Source of the DNA: Planctomycetaceae bacterium | Lineage (GTDB): Bacteria; Planctomycetota; Planctomycetia; Pirellulales; Pirellulaceae | Length of the DNA stretch: 45,216 nucleotides | Assembly: GCA_024642205.1 (NCBI GenBank) | Contig: JAHEBQ010000053.1 | Location: 1 to 45,216, forward strand | Reading direction: 5' to 3' | Program-made: the position numbers and the translations under genes | Part shown: positions 18,601-26,473 of the stretch, piece by piece | Position numbering within the stretch: the stretch's first letter is position 1 | Layout: each line of letters begins with the position of its first letter | The notes under the pieces: model-generated | Database searches by the model: none | What the model was told of the DNA's origin: nothing | The model's input: only the letters and a program-made list of their open reading frames with translations

Positions 18601-18854
18601 TCGTCAAACAGCCCCGATTTTGTGTCCAGACGCAAATCCGCTTTTCGCTCGTGCTCGTCCGGTCCATGACACTTGAAGCAGGTGTCCGAAAGAATCGGAC
18701 CAATGTCGCGTCCAAAATCGACTCTGGTTTCCTGGGCGCAGGCCATCCCCGGGTAAGCAACGAACAGACTGAAGCAACCCAACACGCCGAATCCGGTCGA
18801 TAACAGTAATTCGGTCCATGAGAATGATGGAAACTCAACTTTGGCTTTCAACAT
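15654..18854 (-). CDS. PSCyt1/PSCyt2 (DUF1549)/PSD1 (DUF1553) cytochrome-like exported protein
   Basis: A 1066-residue exported protein. A long hydrophobic N-terminal segment ending near 'MACAQ' is a signal peptide. Residues about 45-140 form the PSCyt1 domain with a c-type haem motif C59-F-K-C62-H63. The DUF1549 domain (about 160-370) begins 'NPIDNFIANRLAVEGL' and has 'RRVALDLTGLPPTP'. Residues about 430-620 carry an inserted beta-rich segment resembling a jelly-roll (LamG-like) domain, with 'FNDGNWEHRVYWG' and 'GQWIRLEIEAEKIG'. DUF1553 (about 735-1020) has 'RLGFARWLTSDKHPLAARV' and 'DFGAQGDVPSHPELLDWLA'. The family is abundant in planctomycetes; a role in extracellular polymer breakdown or haem redox chemistry has been suggested but not shown. 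It is followed by its DUF1501 partner. Confidence 0.94.
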   Translation of the reverse strand: MLKAKVEFPSFSWTELLLSTGFGVLGCFSLFVAYPGMACAQETRVDFGRDIGPILSDTCFKCHGPDEHERKADLRLDTKSGLFDDSSAVVANDLDASELYQRITSDDPDTLMPPSDSGRTLTDQQKELFRNWIEQGAIWKDHWSLIPPAKPEIPDENLAWAKNPIDNFIANRLAVEGLAPSEVADRRTLIRRVALDLTGLPPTPEQKVRYVDSKDPNWYEVLVDELLESPHYGEHMARYWLDAARYGDTHGLHLDNYREMWPYRDWVVRAFNDNVSYRDFTIQQLAGDLLENPTDQQLIASGFNRAHITTNEGGAIVEEVFVRNVVDRVSTTGTVFLGMTVGCAQCHDHKFDPISQKEFYQLFAFFNNLTDAAMDQNIENPAPVMKVVSEKQKTELTELETQAREAAKKLEDQVAGYQYVDPVEAPGSETDAEFDVLAEIAEPVEFVWIEDDVLPVGAKPEQNWEYVTADNGPVHSGVNSRIAVSESGMIQHFFTGATTPIKVDAGDQLFAYVFLDPANAPEQIMLQFNDGNWEHRVYWGANKIEWGTDKTASRFFAGELPETGQWIRLEIEAEKIGFETSSLINGIAFTQWGGTAHWDSAGIVSRTDQSSDFKSLSKWLAMVRQSKGEGLPDQIKEIVSLNAEKVGDSDKQKLREFFLLNVYSESRVELADELRQRDESKKKLDEFNNNLPTTLVSRESPEIKQAFVLIRGEYDHPGERVERDTPAALPRFTDDLPRNRLGFARWLTSDKHPLAARVAVNRFWQQVFGTGIVKTSEDFGAQGDVPSHPELLDWLATDFAEHGWDVRRLMKMLVLSSTYRQSSTVSPELEAKDPANRLLGRGPRFRLDAEMLRDQALSVSGLLDPTLGGPSVKPPQPDGLWFAVGYSGSNTVRFKKDNGTDKVHRRSLYTFWKRTAPPPQMNTFDAPSREECRVRRERTNTPMQALLMMNDPQYIEAARYLAELTIDQGVNQVVSSGFDSEGSRRSAAFMFERALGRLAKNQELDLLQKTWEKNYDEFETDLQAARKLVSIGETAADIDKYDPVELAAWTMIANLIMNMDEFVTKN

Positions 18855-19095
18855 CGACGGTCCGCATCAAGGAAGTGGTTCTCCAACCCCTATTCTAGTT
18901 TTCTCAGGCCGACTGGGAAGAGTTCAATTGAGAATGCCCCTGTGCTCACGATTTATCCCTGGAATTTCGTTAGAATCCAGACTGACGCTTGGTCAAACAG
19001 GATGGTGGAGTTATTTTTGATCGAAATTCACGGTTCAAAAACTTGGTACGGAAACAGACCTTTCCGATCACCTCAACAATTTCACGAGGCAACCT

Positions 19096-19887
19096 TTGAA
19101 CATTTGGCTGGTTTTAATCGTCGGGTTTCTGATCTCGATTTCGCTGTTCGCGATCTACTGGGTTATCCAATATCGAATGGGTGATTCTGGAATCGTCGAC
19201 GTTTTCTGGGGCGCAAGTGTCGCAGTGATTGGTATTTTCTTTTGCTTGGTGGCGCCGGGTGATCGGACACGTCGGTGGCTCGGCGCGGTTTTGATTGCCG
19301 GTTGGGCCTTGCGATTGAGCTATTACCTGTTCCTGAGATGGCGAAGTCACGATGAAGATGCGCGTTACACTGCGCTCAAGGAAAAATGGGGAGATCAGGC
19401 CCAGATTCGCATGTTCCGGTTTTATCAGATGCAGGGCTTCGGTTGTTTTTTGTTCGCCCTGCCTTTGCTCGTGGCCGGTTACAATCAAAACCCGATCGGG
19501 TGGTTCGACTGGCTGGGCGTGGCGGTCTGGATTGTCTCGATCGTCGGCGAAGCCATGTCCGATTTTCAGCTGGCTCAATTTCGCAAGCGCCCGGAAAACA
19601 AAGGCGAGGTCTGCAACACGGGATTGTGGCATTATTCGAGGCATCCAAATTACTTTTTCGAGTGGCTTCACTGGTGGTCGTACGTGATGTTGGCAATCAC
19701 GGCTCCGTGGGGATGGCTGACGATACTCGCGCCGGTTGCGATGTGGTTTTTTCTTAATCGCGTCACTGGAATCCCACTGACCGAAATCCAGGCAATCAAA
19801 TCGCGCGGCGACAAATATCGAGCCTATCAAGCGTCTACCAGCGCGTTTTTCCCCTGGTTTCCTGACACAAAAAAACACAGATCATGA
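19096..19887 (+). CDS. DUF1295 family membrane protein (steroid 5-alpha-reductase-like)
   Basis: A 263-residue integral membrane protein with several hydrophobic helices (about 3-25, 35-55, 60-80, 110-130, 135-155, 195-225). The C-terminal third has the DUF1295 pattern 'GLWHYSRHPNYFFEWLHWW', which resembles the isoprenylcysteine methyltransferase / steroid reductase fold. The only start that keeps the first membrane helix is TTG at 19096 with GAGG about seven bases upstream; the frame is open from 19021, but it has no ATG or GTG upstream of that TTG. Its stop overlaps the next start as ATGA, so it is translationally coupled to the CFA-type methyltransferase. DUF1295 genes often sit beside CFA synthases, which suggests that it reduces or modifies a fatty acyl chain after methyl transfer (inference). 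Confidence 0.88.
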   Translation: MNIWLVLIVGFLISISLFAIYWVIQYRMGDSGIVDVFWGASVAVIGIFFCLVAPGDRTRRWLGAVLIAGWALRLSYYLFLRWRSHDEDARYTALKEKWGDQAQIRMFRFYQMQGFGCFLFALPLLVAGYNQNPIGWFDWLGVAVWIVSIVGEAMSDFQLAQFRKRPENKGEVCNTGLWHYSRHPNYFFEWLHWWSYVMLAITAPWGWLTILAPVAMWFFLNRVTGIPLTEIQAIKSRGDKYRAYQASTSAFFPWFPDTKKHRS

Positions 19888-20954
19888 TTCAGCGATTTAT
19901 CGATTGGACAGAACAGGGACTCGTGCCAGATGCAATCTTGCGATTGGGGATCCGCAGGTTGTTAAAGCAACGTTTGAAACGCGTGGATGCCGGTTCCGAA
20001 CAGGCGAACCGGGATCGAACTGAGTTGTTAATCCGGGAATTCTGCCAAGGACCCATCGCGCTGGTTCCCGAGCTGGCAAATGAACAACATTACGAAGTGC
20101 CTGCGGAGCTGTTTCGGTTAACACTCGGTCCGCATCGCAAGTATTCCAGCTGTGTCTGGCCGGAGGGCGTGACGACGCTTGCGGACGCCGAATCCGCTGC
20201 GCTCCAAACGACCTGCCAGCGAGCTGAACTGCGCGACGGCATGCGGGTCCTGGAATTGGGCTGCGGCTGGGGTTCACTTTCGCTCTGGATGGCCCAACAT
20301 TATCCCAATTCAAAGCTGACTGTCGTTTCCAATTCGAATTCGCAACGCGAATACATCGAGCTAGAGGCCCAGCGCCGCGGAATCGATGCCAACTTGCGTG
20401 TCATCACCTGTGATATCAATGAATTTGAAACGTCCGAACGATTTGATCGCGTGGTTTCCGTAGAAATGTTTGAACACGTTCGGAACCACCAAGCCCTGAT
20501 GAATCGGATTTCACATTGGCTCACGACTGACGGAAAGCTGTTTGTGCACGTCTTTTGCCACCGCGAGCTGACTTACCGGTTTCAGGATGAAGGCAGCTCC
20601 GACTGGATGAGCCGGTATTTTTTTTCCGGTGGTATCATGCCAGGTAAGAATCTGCTGGCTCGATATCAGGCCGATTTGAAACTCGAATCACAATGGTCCT
20701 GGAACGGAAAGCATTACCAAAGGACTTGTGAAGCCTGGCATTCCAATATGGTCATGAATCGAAAGCAGATCATGCCAATCCTGGAGCAAACCTACGGAAA
20801 AAAAGATGCCGTACGCTGGTTCCATCGCTGGCGGATGTTCTACCTGGCCTGCAGTGAGCTGTTCGGGTTCAACGGAGGAAACGAATGGTTCGTCGCCCAC
20901 TATCTGTTTCAGCGTCAGCCGAACGAGCGGGAGCTTGTTCCAGCCATGCGCTGA
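19884..20954 (+). CDS. Cyclopropane-fatty-acid synthase-family SAM methyltransferase
   Basis: A 356-residue enzyme of the CFA synthase family, which uses S-adenosylmethionine to add a methyl or methylene group to unsaturated acyl chains of phospholipids. The family signature 'YSSCVWPEG' lies at about 87-95, the SAM-binding loop 'VLELGCGWGSLSLW' at about 122-135, and 'SVEMFEHV', equivalent to the active-site segment of E. coli Cfa, further on. The N-terminal part before the methyltransferase domain is shorter (about 85 residues) than in E. coli Cfa, so the lipid-binding region is reduced and the exact product (cyclopropane, 10-methyl or other) is open. Translationally coupled to the DUF1295 gene by a four-base overlap. 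Confidence 0.9.
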   Translation: MIQRFIDWTEQGLVPDAILRLGIRRLLKQRLKRVDAGSEQANRDRTELLIREFCQGPIALVPELANEQHYEVPAELFRLTLGPHRKYSSCVWPEGVTTLADAESAALQTTCQRAELRDGMRVLELGCGWGSLSLWMAQHYPNSKLTVVSNSNSQREYIELEAQRRGIDANLRVITCDINEFETSERFDRVVSVEMFEHVRNHQALMNRISHWLTTDGKLFVHVFCHRELTYRFQDEGSSDWMSRYFFSGGIMPGKNLLARYQADLKLESQWSWNGKHYQRTCEAWHSNMVMNRKQIMPILEQTYGKKDAVRWFHRWRMFYLACSELFGFNGGNEWFVAHYLFQRQPNERELVPAMR

Positions 20955-20980
20955 CACGCTAGATACCCGCAATCCGTCAA

Positions 20981-21667
20981 TTAATTCCGACGACGACCGG
21001 CAGCGATTCCCAACATCGCAAGCAACACGATCATGCCGCCGGGTTCTGGAACCGAAACGATTCCCGTTGCGACGAACACTCCGGCAATGTTAATTGGGGT
21101 TGCTTCACCACCGACATCCACCATCTGGTCGATGTTGTACGAACCTGAAATGGTCATGACGTCGCCCGTTCGTGACAGCGTTACGTTGGTAAAATCCACA
21201 AGGCTGAGCGACAGGGCTGACAGGTCGATGGTCGCGTCGCCACCGGATAAGTTGTTCGGGTCGCTGATGTCGACGTTGCCGCCAAGTCCCATCTGATTCC
21301 CCGTTTGATTGAATTGATTGGAGGAAACGGTGCCGGCCGCACCCGGTGTTACCAAGTTGATCGTTAAATCTCCCGCGGTCGTCGTCGCGGTCACGAGCCC
21401 GCCGGCAAAAGAAAACAAAAGGGCTTCCTCCAGGAGGACATCCATCTCGGTAATCTGAGCGGTGCCAAACGGTGGGATCGAAGGACTTAAATGGAGGACA
21501 CCGGTTCCGGATGTTCGAGAGCGGTCCGGACCAACGCCATCGACGGTGACGTCAACGTACGATTGAGTTGGGTCAAGATTATAATTGACGATGTCGGCAC
21601 GAGCCGGAATGATCGACATCAGGATCAGATTCAGGAACAAGAAAGTCGTTAGTGAACGGCATACCAT
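20981..21667 (-). CDS. PEP-CTERM sorting-domain protein
   Basis: A 228-residue exported protein. A signal peptide (hydrophobic LTTFLFLNLILMSIIPARA) is followed by a Thr/Asp/Gly-rich beta domain without catalytic motifs. The C-terminus is a PEP-CTERM sorting signal: V-P-E-P-G, a hydrophobic helix (MIVLLAMLGIAAG) and a basic R-R-R tail. In the known system an exosortase cuts at the PEP motif and the protein is released or attached to extracellular material; no exosortase is encoded here. It ends 26 bases from the convergent CFA gene, and its promoter region lies in the 21.7 kb gap. Confidence 0.88.
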   Translation of the reverse strand: MVCRSLTTFLFLNLILMSIIPARADIVNYNLDPTQSYVDVTVDGVGPDRSRTSGTGVLHLSPSIPPFGTAQITEMDVLLEEALLFSFAGGLVTATTTAGDLTINLVTPGAAGTVSSNQFNQTGNQMGLGGNVDISDPNNLSGGDATIDLSALSLSLVDFTNVTLSRTGDVMTISGSYNIDQMVDVGGEATPINIAGVFVATGIVSVPEPGGMIVLLAMLGIAAGRRRN

Positions 21668-22047
21668 CGTATTGTCCCAATCGTGTGACTAGTAGAATCC
21701 ATCGGAAATGATTGTTTCTAATTCGGATCGATCGTCGTTAGATGAATATCCTGACTGGTTCGTGAGACAGGAATATCAGGAAACATAAGCGGATTATCCC
21801 GGCACGAACGTTTTTGGCGGTAAATTCGGTAATGATTTCCAAGCGGCTGAGGATGTCGCGAGCCCGGCGGACGGATTTTCAGCTCCCAATCCGGGCTGCA
21901 TGTCCATGACGTATCGTCGAGGTTTGCCTAGAATATGGGACGGCCTCGCGTCCGATTGCCCGGGCCGACCCTGCGACATGGTATCGGACCGCGTCCGGGG
22001 ATACCCGTTCATCCTGTTGACCAGAATTTTTGCCACCTTAAAACGCC
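21668..22047. other. 380-base divergent intergenic region with inverted repeats
   Basis: No gene is supported. It separates the PEP-CTERM gene (-) from the M48 gene (+), so it should hold both promoters. About 80-110 bases upstream of the PEP-CTERM start, GAATATC occurs twice in direct orientation (21744-21750 and 21771-21777), and ATATCCTG (21746-21753) and CAGGAATAT (21768-21776) form an inverted repeat with one bulge. Nearer the M48 gene, CGCGTCCGAT (21947-21956) and ATCGGACCGCG (21983-21993) form another inverted repeat with one extra base. A minus-strand open frame across 21794-22060 has no recognisable features. Confidence 0.35.
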
Positions 22048-22935
22048 ATGAGCTACTCACGTCGTCAATATCGTAACTACGACCGTTCGGCTTACGAACA
22101 TCGATCGCGCCGAAGTAATCTGTCCGGTCTTAAATTACGCTTGATCATTGCCGGGGCAATCATCCTGTTTTCGGTTGTCACCTTTTACAGTAAAGGCCAA
22201 GTCAACCCGGTGACTGGAAAAAAACAGCGAGTTGATTTGTCCGTTAATGACGAGATCGCGTTGGGGCTACAATCGGTCGCATCGATGGGACGAGAGTCGA
22301 TGAACCGTCAGGCAAATAGCCATGTTGATCAGATAGGATTCAAACTCGTTTATGCGCTCGAGCAAGTACTCGCCAAACAGGGAATCGAGATTCCGTATCC
22401 ATTTGAATTCCACCTGTTGGCGGACAGACAGACGGTCAACGCATTTGCACTTCCCGGCGGCCAGGTGTTCATAACCGAAGCGCTCTACCGAAGACTTAAT
22501 CGCGACAGCCAATCCGCTTTCGATGGTCGCCTGGCCGGCGTCCTGGGCCATGAGATCGGTCATGTTCTCGAGCGGCACAGTGCCCAGCAGATGGCAAAAG
22601 GAAGTTTGCTTCAAGGCATCGCCGGCGCCGCGGGCGTTGCCGGTGGCGACATCAACAGCAGTCGCATGGCGGCTTTTGTTGGAAATATCGTGAATATGAA
22701 ATACGGCCGCGACGATGAACTGGCCTCGGACGGTTGGGGCGTCGAACTGATGACAATGGCTGGCTACAATCCGGAACACATGATCGAAGTGATGAATGTG
22801 TTGGAAGAGGCGTCTGGCCCCGGTGCACCCCCTGAATTCATGAGCACGCATCCCCGACCCGCGAATCGTCGAGAGTACATCGACACGATCATCAAGGAGA
22901 AGTTTCCCAACGGGATTCCCGCGGGGCTGGAGTAA
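22048..22935 (+). CDS. M48 family zinc metalloprotease, membrane-anchored
   Basis: A 295-residue protein with an Arg-rich N-terminus, one hydrophobic segment (about 31-48, LIIAGAIILFSVVTFYS) that acts as an uncleaved anchor, and an M48 peptidase domain. The zinc motif HEIGH lies at 168-172, and the third ligand E224 is in 'GRDDELASDGWG'. 'DRQTVNAFALPGGQVFIT' at about 126-143 is the usual substrate-cleft segment. The arrangement resembles BepA/LoiP-type proteases of envelope quality control, with the catalytic domain outside the cytoplasmic membrane (inference). It is monocistronic or the first gene before uxaC, 238 bases away. Confidence 0.93.
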   Translation: MSYSRRQYRNYDRSAYEHRSRRSNLSGLKLRLIIAGAIILFSVVTFYSKGQVNPVTGKKQRVDLSVNDEIALGLQSVASMGRESMNRQANSHVDQIGFKLVYALEQVLAKQGIEIPYPFEFHLLADRQTVNAFALPGGQVFITEALYRRLNRDSQSAFDGRLAGVLGHEIGHVLERHSAQQMAKGSLLQGIAGAAGVAGGDINSSRMAAFVGNIVNMKYGRDDELASDGWGVELMTMAGYNPEHMIEVMNVLEEASGPGAPPEFMSTHPRPANRREYIDTIIKEKFPNGIPAGLE

Positions 22936-23061
22936 TCTGCCTGCAACTGCTGAAACGCTTCGGTTCCGCTCATATTCCAATTCGAACCGCGTAACTAACT
23001 TCGGAGCATGGGTTCAATGGGCATTCCGGGCGTGGCATTCCCGGTGCGACATCTCGGGGGT

Positions 23062-23082
23062 CAGCCGATACGAATTCGGCTG
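23062..23082 (+). terminator. Hairpin between the M48 gene and uxaC
   Basis: CAGCCGA (23062-23068) and TCGGCTG (23076-23082) pair perfectly around a seven-base loop, about 125 bases after the M48 stop. No T-run follows, so this is only a possible transcript end or processing site. Confidence 0.25.
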
Positions 23083-23173
23083 GATTCTCAAGATTGCGGC
23101 GCTGATTTGAAATCATCGACAAGCCGCGTCACAATGTTGGACTTGCCATTACCGTCTTTGAAGGTTTCCGAAT

Positions 23174-24583
23174 ATGACTTTTATCCACGACGATTTTCTA
23201 TTGACGACCAGATCGTCGCGTCGGCTTTATCACGAATATGCGGCACATCAGCCGATCATTGATTATCACAACCATTTGTCGCCCCGAGACATTGCCGAAA
23301 ATCGGCGATTTGGCAACCTGTTTGAAATGTGGGTCGACCATGACCATTACAAATGGCGAGCCATGCGAGCCAATGGGATTTCGGAAGAGCTGGTAACCGG
23401 CAACGCCAGTCCCAAAGAAAAGTTTCTGGCATTTGCCAAAACGGTACCGTATACACTTCGCAACCCGCTTTACCACTGGACACATCTGGAGTTGAAGCGG
23501 TTCTTTGATATCGACGAATTGCTTTCGGACAGAAACGCGGTCTCGATTTGGGAACAATGCAATGAACAGATCACCAACCGGGACGATCTGACAACTCAGG
23601 GGATATTGAAGAAATTTGGCGTCACCGCGCTTTGTACTACTGACGATCCAGTTGATGATTTGAAATACCACCGTCAATTGGCCGAATCGAGTTTTGGTAC
23701 GTCCGTTTACCCCGCCTTCCGTCCGGATTGGGCTTTGTTTGTTCATCGCCCGACCGAATTCAAAGCGTGGTTGACGAAACTGGAATTGTCTGCGGACCTG
23801 ACGATTTCAAATCTGCGTGAATTCATGGATGCGCTGCGGAGTCGCCACGATTTTTTCCACGGACTCGGAGCGCGACTTTCCGATCACGGCTGCGAATATG
23901 TTCCGGCAGCGTTCTGTGACGAATCAACGGCGGCATACATTTTTGATGCTGCCCTCAGGGGCCTGCCCGCCTCGTCGGAACAGCATGCGCAGTTTTCCAC
24001 GTACATGCTCTTGGAATTTGCGAAAATGGACGCGGCAAAAGGTTGGACAAACCAGTTTCATACCGGAGTTTGGCGAAACAACAATACCCGGCTGTTTGAA
24101 TCCATCGGTCGCGATCTTGGTTGTGATTCGATTGCCGATACACCGCAGGGAAAGTCGCTGGGCCGGTTTCTGGATCAACTTGACCGGGAAGATTCGCTTG
24201 GCAAGACCATCATTTACAACCTCAATCCGAACGACAATTATCTGATCAGTACGATGATCGGAAATTTTCAGGACGGAAAAACGGCTGGAAAAATGCAATT
24301 CGGTTCGGGTTGGTGGTATCTTGATCAAAAAGAAGGCATGGAGTGGCAAATCAACACGCTTTCCAACACCGGATTGCTGTCCAGATTTATTGGCATGCTG
24401 ACCGATTCTCGCAGCTTCATGTCATTCACGCGCCACGAGTATTTTCGCCGAATTCTTTGCGACATTTTTGGACGAGACATGGAAAATGGTGAAATTCCAA
24501 ATGACGAATCCATGGTTGGCGAGATGGTCGCCAATATCTGTTACTTTAACGCCAAAAAATTCCTTGGTCTGGAAAACTCATGA
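23174..24583 (+). CDS. uxaC: Uronate (glucuronate) isomerase
   Basis: UxaC interconverts D-glucuronate and D-fructuronate, or D-galacturonate and D-tagaturonate, the entry step of hexuronate use. At 469 residues it has the normal length. The metal-site motif 'DYHNHLSPRD' is at about 30-39 and the family segments 'NLFEMWVDHDHYKWRAMRANG', 'RPDWAL', 'FHTGVWRNNNTR' and 'FTRHEYFRRILC' are all present, so it should be active. It belongs to the amidohydrolase superfamily and is cytoplasmic. There are no other uronate genes next to it, so the pathway is scattered or uxaC acts in breakdown of algal polyuronides together with distant genes (inference). AAGG lies ten bases before the ATG. Confidence 0.97.
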   Translation: MTFIHDDFLLTTRSSRRLYHEYAAHQPIIDYHNHLSPRDIAENRRFGNLFEMWVDHDHYKWRAMRANGISEELVTGNASPKEKFLAFAKTVPYTLRNPLYHWTHLELKRFFDIDELLSDRNAVSIWEQCNEQITNRDDLTTQGILKKFGVTALCTTDDPVDDLKYHRQLAESSFGTSVYPAFRPDWALFVHRPTEFKAWLTKLELSADLTISNLREFMDALRSRHDFFHGLGARLSDHGCEYVPAAFCDESTAAYIFDAALRGLPASSEQHAQFSTYMLLEFAKMDAAKGWTNQFHTGVWRNNNTRLFESIGRDLGCDSIADTPQGKSLGRFLDQLDREDSLGKTIIYNLNPNDNYLISTMIGNFQDGKTAGKMQFGSGWWYLDQKEGMEWQINTLSNTGLLSRFIGMLTDSRSFMSFTRHEYFRRILCDIFGRDMENGEIPNDESMVGEMVANICYFNAKKFLGLENS

Positions 24584-24773
24584 CCCGATTTCCAGTGTCA
24601 TCCCAATTCGGTGAGGATTAATCAGGTAACTTGCCGGTCCGTGTTTTTCTCTCGGATTTGTATTGGGTCAACATGCTTCCCGGCATTATCACCCAACTCC
24701 AGGCGACGGTTACATCTCGATCAATATTCTGGTTCACCGCCCACCTCGTGAGTAAAAGAAAAGGCCAACCTCC

Positions 24774-25304
24774 ATGTCGAACAACGCCCCCCCTCTGTTT
24801 CCCTCTGGTGAATATGTGGCGCCGGGTCATTATGGACCAAACGAAAAAATGGTGCTCGTCAGTGAACTCCGCGATTGTCCGACCCGGGTTCGCGACGCCA
24901 TCCAGGGGTTGACTGACGAGCAGCTCGACACGCGATACAGGAACTGGTCCATCCGGCAGATCGTGCATCATCTTGCCGACAGCCACATGAATGCCTATAT
25001 CCGTTTCAAATGGGCGCTCACCGAAAACTCCCCACGGATCAAAAGCTATGACGAAACGAAATGGTCAGAAATTGTCGACGCGAGGCAGGCTCCGATCGGA
25101 CCCTCACTGATGTTGCTGGACGGGCTTCACGCTCGATGGGCCTGGCTGATCGAAAACCTGACCGACGAAGAGATGTCTTCGACTTTTTTTCATCCGGAAC
25201 TCGACGACAATGTTGCCTTGCATCAATCGCTGCCGATTTACGTCTGGCACACCGGACATCACGTCGCTCAAATACTCTGGATTCGAAGCGCGAAAGAATG
25301 GTAG
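24774..25304 (+). CDS. YfiT/BstA-type DinB-superfamily protein
   Basis: A 176-residue four-helix-bundle protein of the DinB superfamily, closest in pattern to YfiT (the bacillithiol transferase BstA group). The three histidine metal ligands are visible in 'IVHHLADSH' (about 63-71) and 'VWHTGHHVAQI' near the C-terminus. The N-terminal 'PSGEYVAPGHYGPNEK' is also typical of the YfiT group. Relatives are metal-dependent thiol transferases or hydrolases; the thiol cofactor in planctomycetes is not known, so the substrate is open. It follows uxaC by 190 bases and converges with the ABC permease gene. Confidence 0.9.
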   Translation: MSNNAPPLFPSGEYVAPGHYGPNEKMVLVSELRDCPTRVRDAIQGLTDEQLDTRYRNWSIRQIVHHLADSHMNAYIRFKWALTENSPRIKSYDETKWSEIVDARQAPIGPSLMLLDGLHARWAWLIENLTDEEMSSTFFHPELDDNVALHQSLPIYVWHTGHHVAQILWIRSAKEW

Positions 25305-25504
25305 GCAAATTCGGAAACGTGGGATGGAACTTCTCCGATTCATGGAATCCGGGCATGTCGCGGCTCCGCCGATACCGGATTCGCCGCCAGTCTGGACATG
25401 TTTCCACTCCGGTGGGTGTTTTGAGACGTCCCTGGGTGGAAGCAGTTTCGGATCATGCAGTGGAGGGTTCCAATGATCCCGCTTCGAGTTGACCAGCCAT
25501 CGCC

Positions 25505-26473
25505 TCACATGGGCGCAGGCAAATCGCGTTTTTCAAATACACGCATCCCGATCCCATAAAAACCCATTCCGATCAATAACAGCAGTGTGCACTGAGGCAA
25601 CAAGCCAAGGCCCGTGATTTCGCCCTCCGGAGAATAACTGAATATCCAAAATGGCGACATCGCGTCGACTTGAGTCCGCTGAATGGCGCCCGCGGGGGTA
25701 TACATCCCGAACAGGCTGCAATTCTTGGCCCAGGCGTATTTTTCCGATCCAACGCCCAGCATCTTCAATCCGGCGTTGGCAAAATAAAAAGCGCTGACAA
25801 TTCCCAGTGTTCGCCAACGATATCGATCGAGCGCCGAACAAAATGCGGAAAACCCGCTCATGCAAATCGCCAGGAAAAAAAGATTGACCAGACCTGGCAG
25901 ATACATGATTGGGTTGACGACCGAAGCCATTGCAATCGTGTCCTGTTTCGGTGGCAAGAAACTCAAAGGAATTACGTAGTCGATAATTGGGACACGAATG
26001 GAAGGATAAGTCGACTCTTCGACACTGGTTGTCCAAATCCCCATCGACATGCCGAACCAGCAGACCAGCATCAACAGGCCGAGAAACAGAATCGTCAACC
26101 GAGCGTGCTGCCAATAAACCTGGCGCCGACCTACCGGCTGGGCGAGTAACATCTCCATGGTCCCCCGGCTCAGCTCGCCACTGACCACATCGGAACCCCG
26201 AACCAGACCCCACGCACAAACCATGCTGACCAGCATCGGTTCGTCAAGTGTCAACGACGTTCGGCCGAGGTAGGAGACGAGCCAGTCAAAGTCGACACTG
26301 GCAAATTTTCGCCAGTCTTTGGGTAGCAGGTCGATGATCTGCCGAAACTGCGCAGTGTCCAGCTCTCCCACAATCCACACACGAAACCAGCAAAAAAGGA
26401 AGATACCGGTGGCCAATCCCATGAACAGGAGCAATCCTTCTGCAACGTACTTTCTGACAAGCGGCTGGTTCAC
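25505..26473 (-). CDS. ABC-2 type transporter permease
   Basis: A 322-residue integral membrane protein with about six hydrophobic helices, including 'LLLFMGLATGIFLFCWFRVWIV' near the N-terminus and a helical C-terminal half ending 'LLLIGMGFYGIGMRVFEKR'. The segment 'SMVCAWGLVRGSDVVSGELSRGTMEMLLAQPVGR' is the typical cytoplasmic loop of ABC-2 permeases. The true start is the GTG at 26473, which overlaps the ATPase stop as GTGA; longer open-frame extensions lie inside the ATPase gene and give an Arg-rich sequence without membrane character. With the upstream ATPase it forms an exporter or membrane-modifying transporter of unknown substrate. Confidence 0.9.
   Translation of the reverse strand: MNQPLVRKYVAEGLLLFMGLATGIFLFCWFRVWIVGELDTAQFRQIIDLLPKDWRKFASVDFDWLVSYLGRTSLTLDEPMLVSMVCAWGLVRGSDVVSGELSRGTMEMLLAQPVGRRQVYWQHARLTILFLGLLMLVCWFGMSMGIWTTSVEESTYPSIRVPIIDYVIPLSFLPPKQDTIAMASVVNPIMYLPGLVNLFFLAICMSGFSAFCSALDRYRWRTLGIVSAFYFANAGLKMLGVGSEKYAWAKNCSLFGMYTPAGAIQRTQVDAMSPFWIFSYSPEGEITGLGLLPQCTLLLLIGMGFYGIGMRVFEKRDLPAPM

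Noticed and set aside
21794..22060. Minus-strand 88-codon frame in the divergent intergenic region
   Set aside because: Low-complexity product without domains, overlapping the start of the M48 gene.
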